DNA of 64,000 bases from the NCBI GenBank assembly GCA_019308905.1, contig JAFDHF010000041.1, forward strand, positions 20,443-84,442, written 5' to 3'. Under the pieces are notes generated by a model. That model saw only the letters and a program-made list of their open reading frames with translations. It was not told the DNA's origin and ran no database searches. Shown here one piece after another: positions 63,543 through 64,000 of this stretch. Made by a program: the position numbers and the translations under genes. The stretch comes from Deltaproteobacteria bacterium. Lineage in GTDB: Bacteria; Desulfobacterota; BSN033; WVXP01. Position 1 is the first letter of the stretch, and every line of letters begins with the position of its first letter.

Positions 63543-63845
63543 GGGGTCAAGTCTTTTTTTGGACATTCTTATCAAATTACCGTGTAAGTACAATTTGTTA
63601 GAGCCGATTGCAGGTTGATAGTCCAGGAAAAAGCAGACCTCGGTCCGGGACAAAAGGGGAGTTGATCAATACCAGCAACCGGCCACACCGCCTGACCTCC
63701 CCCCAAAAAACCGTCTTCATCCCTTCCCAAAATCTACCAATACGTACCAAGGAAACAAAACCATGCTCACTCCTAATCTCCTACAAGTGGAACGTGTCCT
63801 GTCTTTGGAAGAGGAATTTCTGAAAAGACTCAAAACGAGATTTGA
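63543..63845. repeat. Diverged relative of the palindromic repeat, truncated on its right
   Basis: It begins GGGGTCAAGTCTT and ends with a 21-base sequence (63825-63845) identical to 10476-10496 of copy 2. In copy 2 CCCC follows directly; here it is replaced by TACTCATAT. No gene is supported in between. Confidence 0.6.
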
Positions 63846-63865
63846 TACTCATATAAGAGGCACCT

Positions 63866-63904
63866 CCTGAGCATACCGGCAAAGGGTTTTCTGGTATGCT
63901 CAGG
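63866..63904 (+). other. Perfect hairpin upstream of the IS110 transposase
   Basis: A 12-bp perfect stem (CCTGAGCATACC with its complement) with a 15-base loop, ending 34 bases before the transposase start. In IS110 elements the non-coding ends encode a bridge RNA or hold sub-terminal repeats; which applies is not decided by this short piece. Confidence 0.65.
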
Positions 63905-63938
63905 GAAACAAACCAGTCTCAACCCAAGGAGGTGCCTT

Positions 63939-64000
63939 ATGGAATTGTACGCGGCTTTTGATCTTCATGCAACCAACAGTCTTCTTGGCATTGTTGACAA
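63939..64000 (+). mobile_element. IS110-family transposase, 5' end only
   Basis: The first 20 codons read MELYAAFDLHATNSLLGIVD, matching the N-terminus of IS110-type DEDD transposases (Y-A-x-D-x-H, with the first catalytic Asp in FDLH). AAGGAGGT lies five bases upstream. The rest is beyond the window. Confidence 0.8.

Noticed and set aside
63468..63653. A 61-residue frame before the IS110 gene
   Set aside because: No motif or ribosome site, and it overlaps the diverged repeat.

Overview
The window looks like a chromosomal segment of a high-GC, anaerobic, Gram-negative bacterium, most likely a Desulfobacterota (former Deltaproteobacteria) member. This is inferred from the gene set: several sigma-54 activators, a PilZ protein, anaerobic glycerol-3-phosphate dehydrogenase (GlpABC), indolepyruvate:ferredoxin oxidoreductase, an ADP-forming acyl-CoA synthetase, lipoprotein and Sec signals, and MEP-pathway IspH. 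I saw no rRNA, tRNA or CRISPR array. All calls come from reading motifs and layout; no database search was run.

Region 1 (1-9.1 kb) is regulatory, all on the minus strand: an ExeA/GspA-type AAA ATPase cut by the left edge, a degenerate GGDEF-like protein, two sigma-54 activators with nearly identical DNA-binding helices (one with broken AAA+ motifs), an NtrC-type response regulator paired with a receiver-histidine kinase, and a PilZ protein. Both activators have a good -24/-12 promoter. Two blocks of degenerate, roughly 9-bp-periodic repeats lie between these genes.

Region 2 (9.1-12.4 kb) is a small accessory patch: a RelE/AbrB toxin-antitoxin pair between two inverted copies of a palindromic element of about 161 bp, a PHP phosphoesterase, and a Phd/VapC pair whose antitoxin frame runs deep into the toxin gene.

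Region 3 (12.4-25.8 kb) is a glycerol-phosphate module: glycerophosphodiesterase, GlpABC, the antiterminator GlpP and a UgpBAEC uptake system. glpA has a sigma-70 promoter followed by a leader terminator, the expected GlpP target. A mevalonate-kinase-like GHMP kinase and a DHH phosphoesterase sit inside it.

Region 4 (25.2-30.2 kb) holds membrane and cell-envelope genes (SpoIIM-like protein, CDP-alcohol phosphatidyltransferase, MltD-like transglycosylase) and a radical SAM protein.

Region 5 (30.4-39.5 kb) is an oligopeptide-type ABC operon on the plus strand. Its binding protein appears circularly permuted: the part that normally forms the C-terminal section comes first. It is followed by an amidohydrolase, a gamma-glutamylcyclotransferase-like protein and a saccharopine-dehydrogenase-like enzyme. 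A diguanylate cyclase, a Nudix hydrolase and an IspH-UbiA fusion follow (39.7-43.4 kb).

Region 6 (43.6-54.6 kb) is an amino-acid-type ABC transporter with a proline-racemase-family enzyme, a threonine-dehydratase-like enzyme, two amidohydrolase-superfamily enzymes and a family-5 binding protein without a signal peptide. Region 7 (54.6-61.1 kb) is an operon for oxidising amino acids to acids with ATP gain: ADP-forming synthetase, IorA, IorB, aminotransferase, Asp/Glu/hydantoin racemase. Regions 5 to 7 together suggest peptide and amino-acid scavenging and fermentation. The right end has a geranylgeranyl-reductase-like enzyme, a sugar nucleotidyltransferase and the start of an IS110-family element that seems to have inserted into a repeat related to those in region 2.
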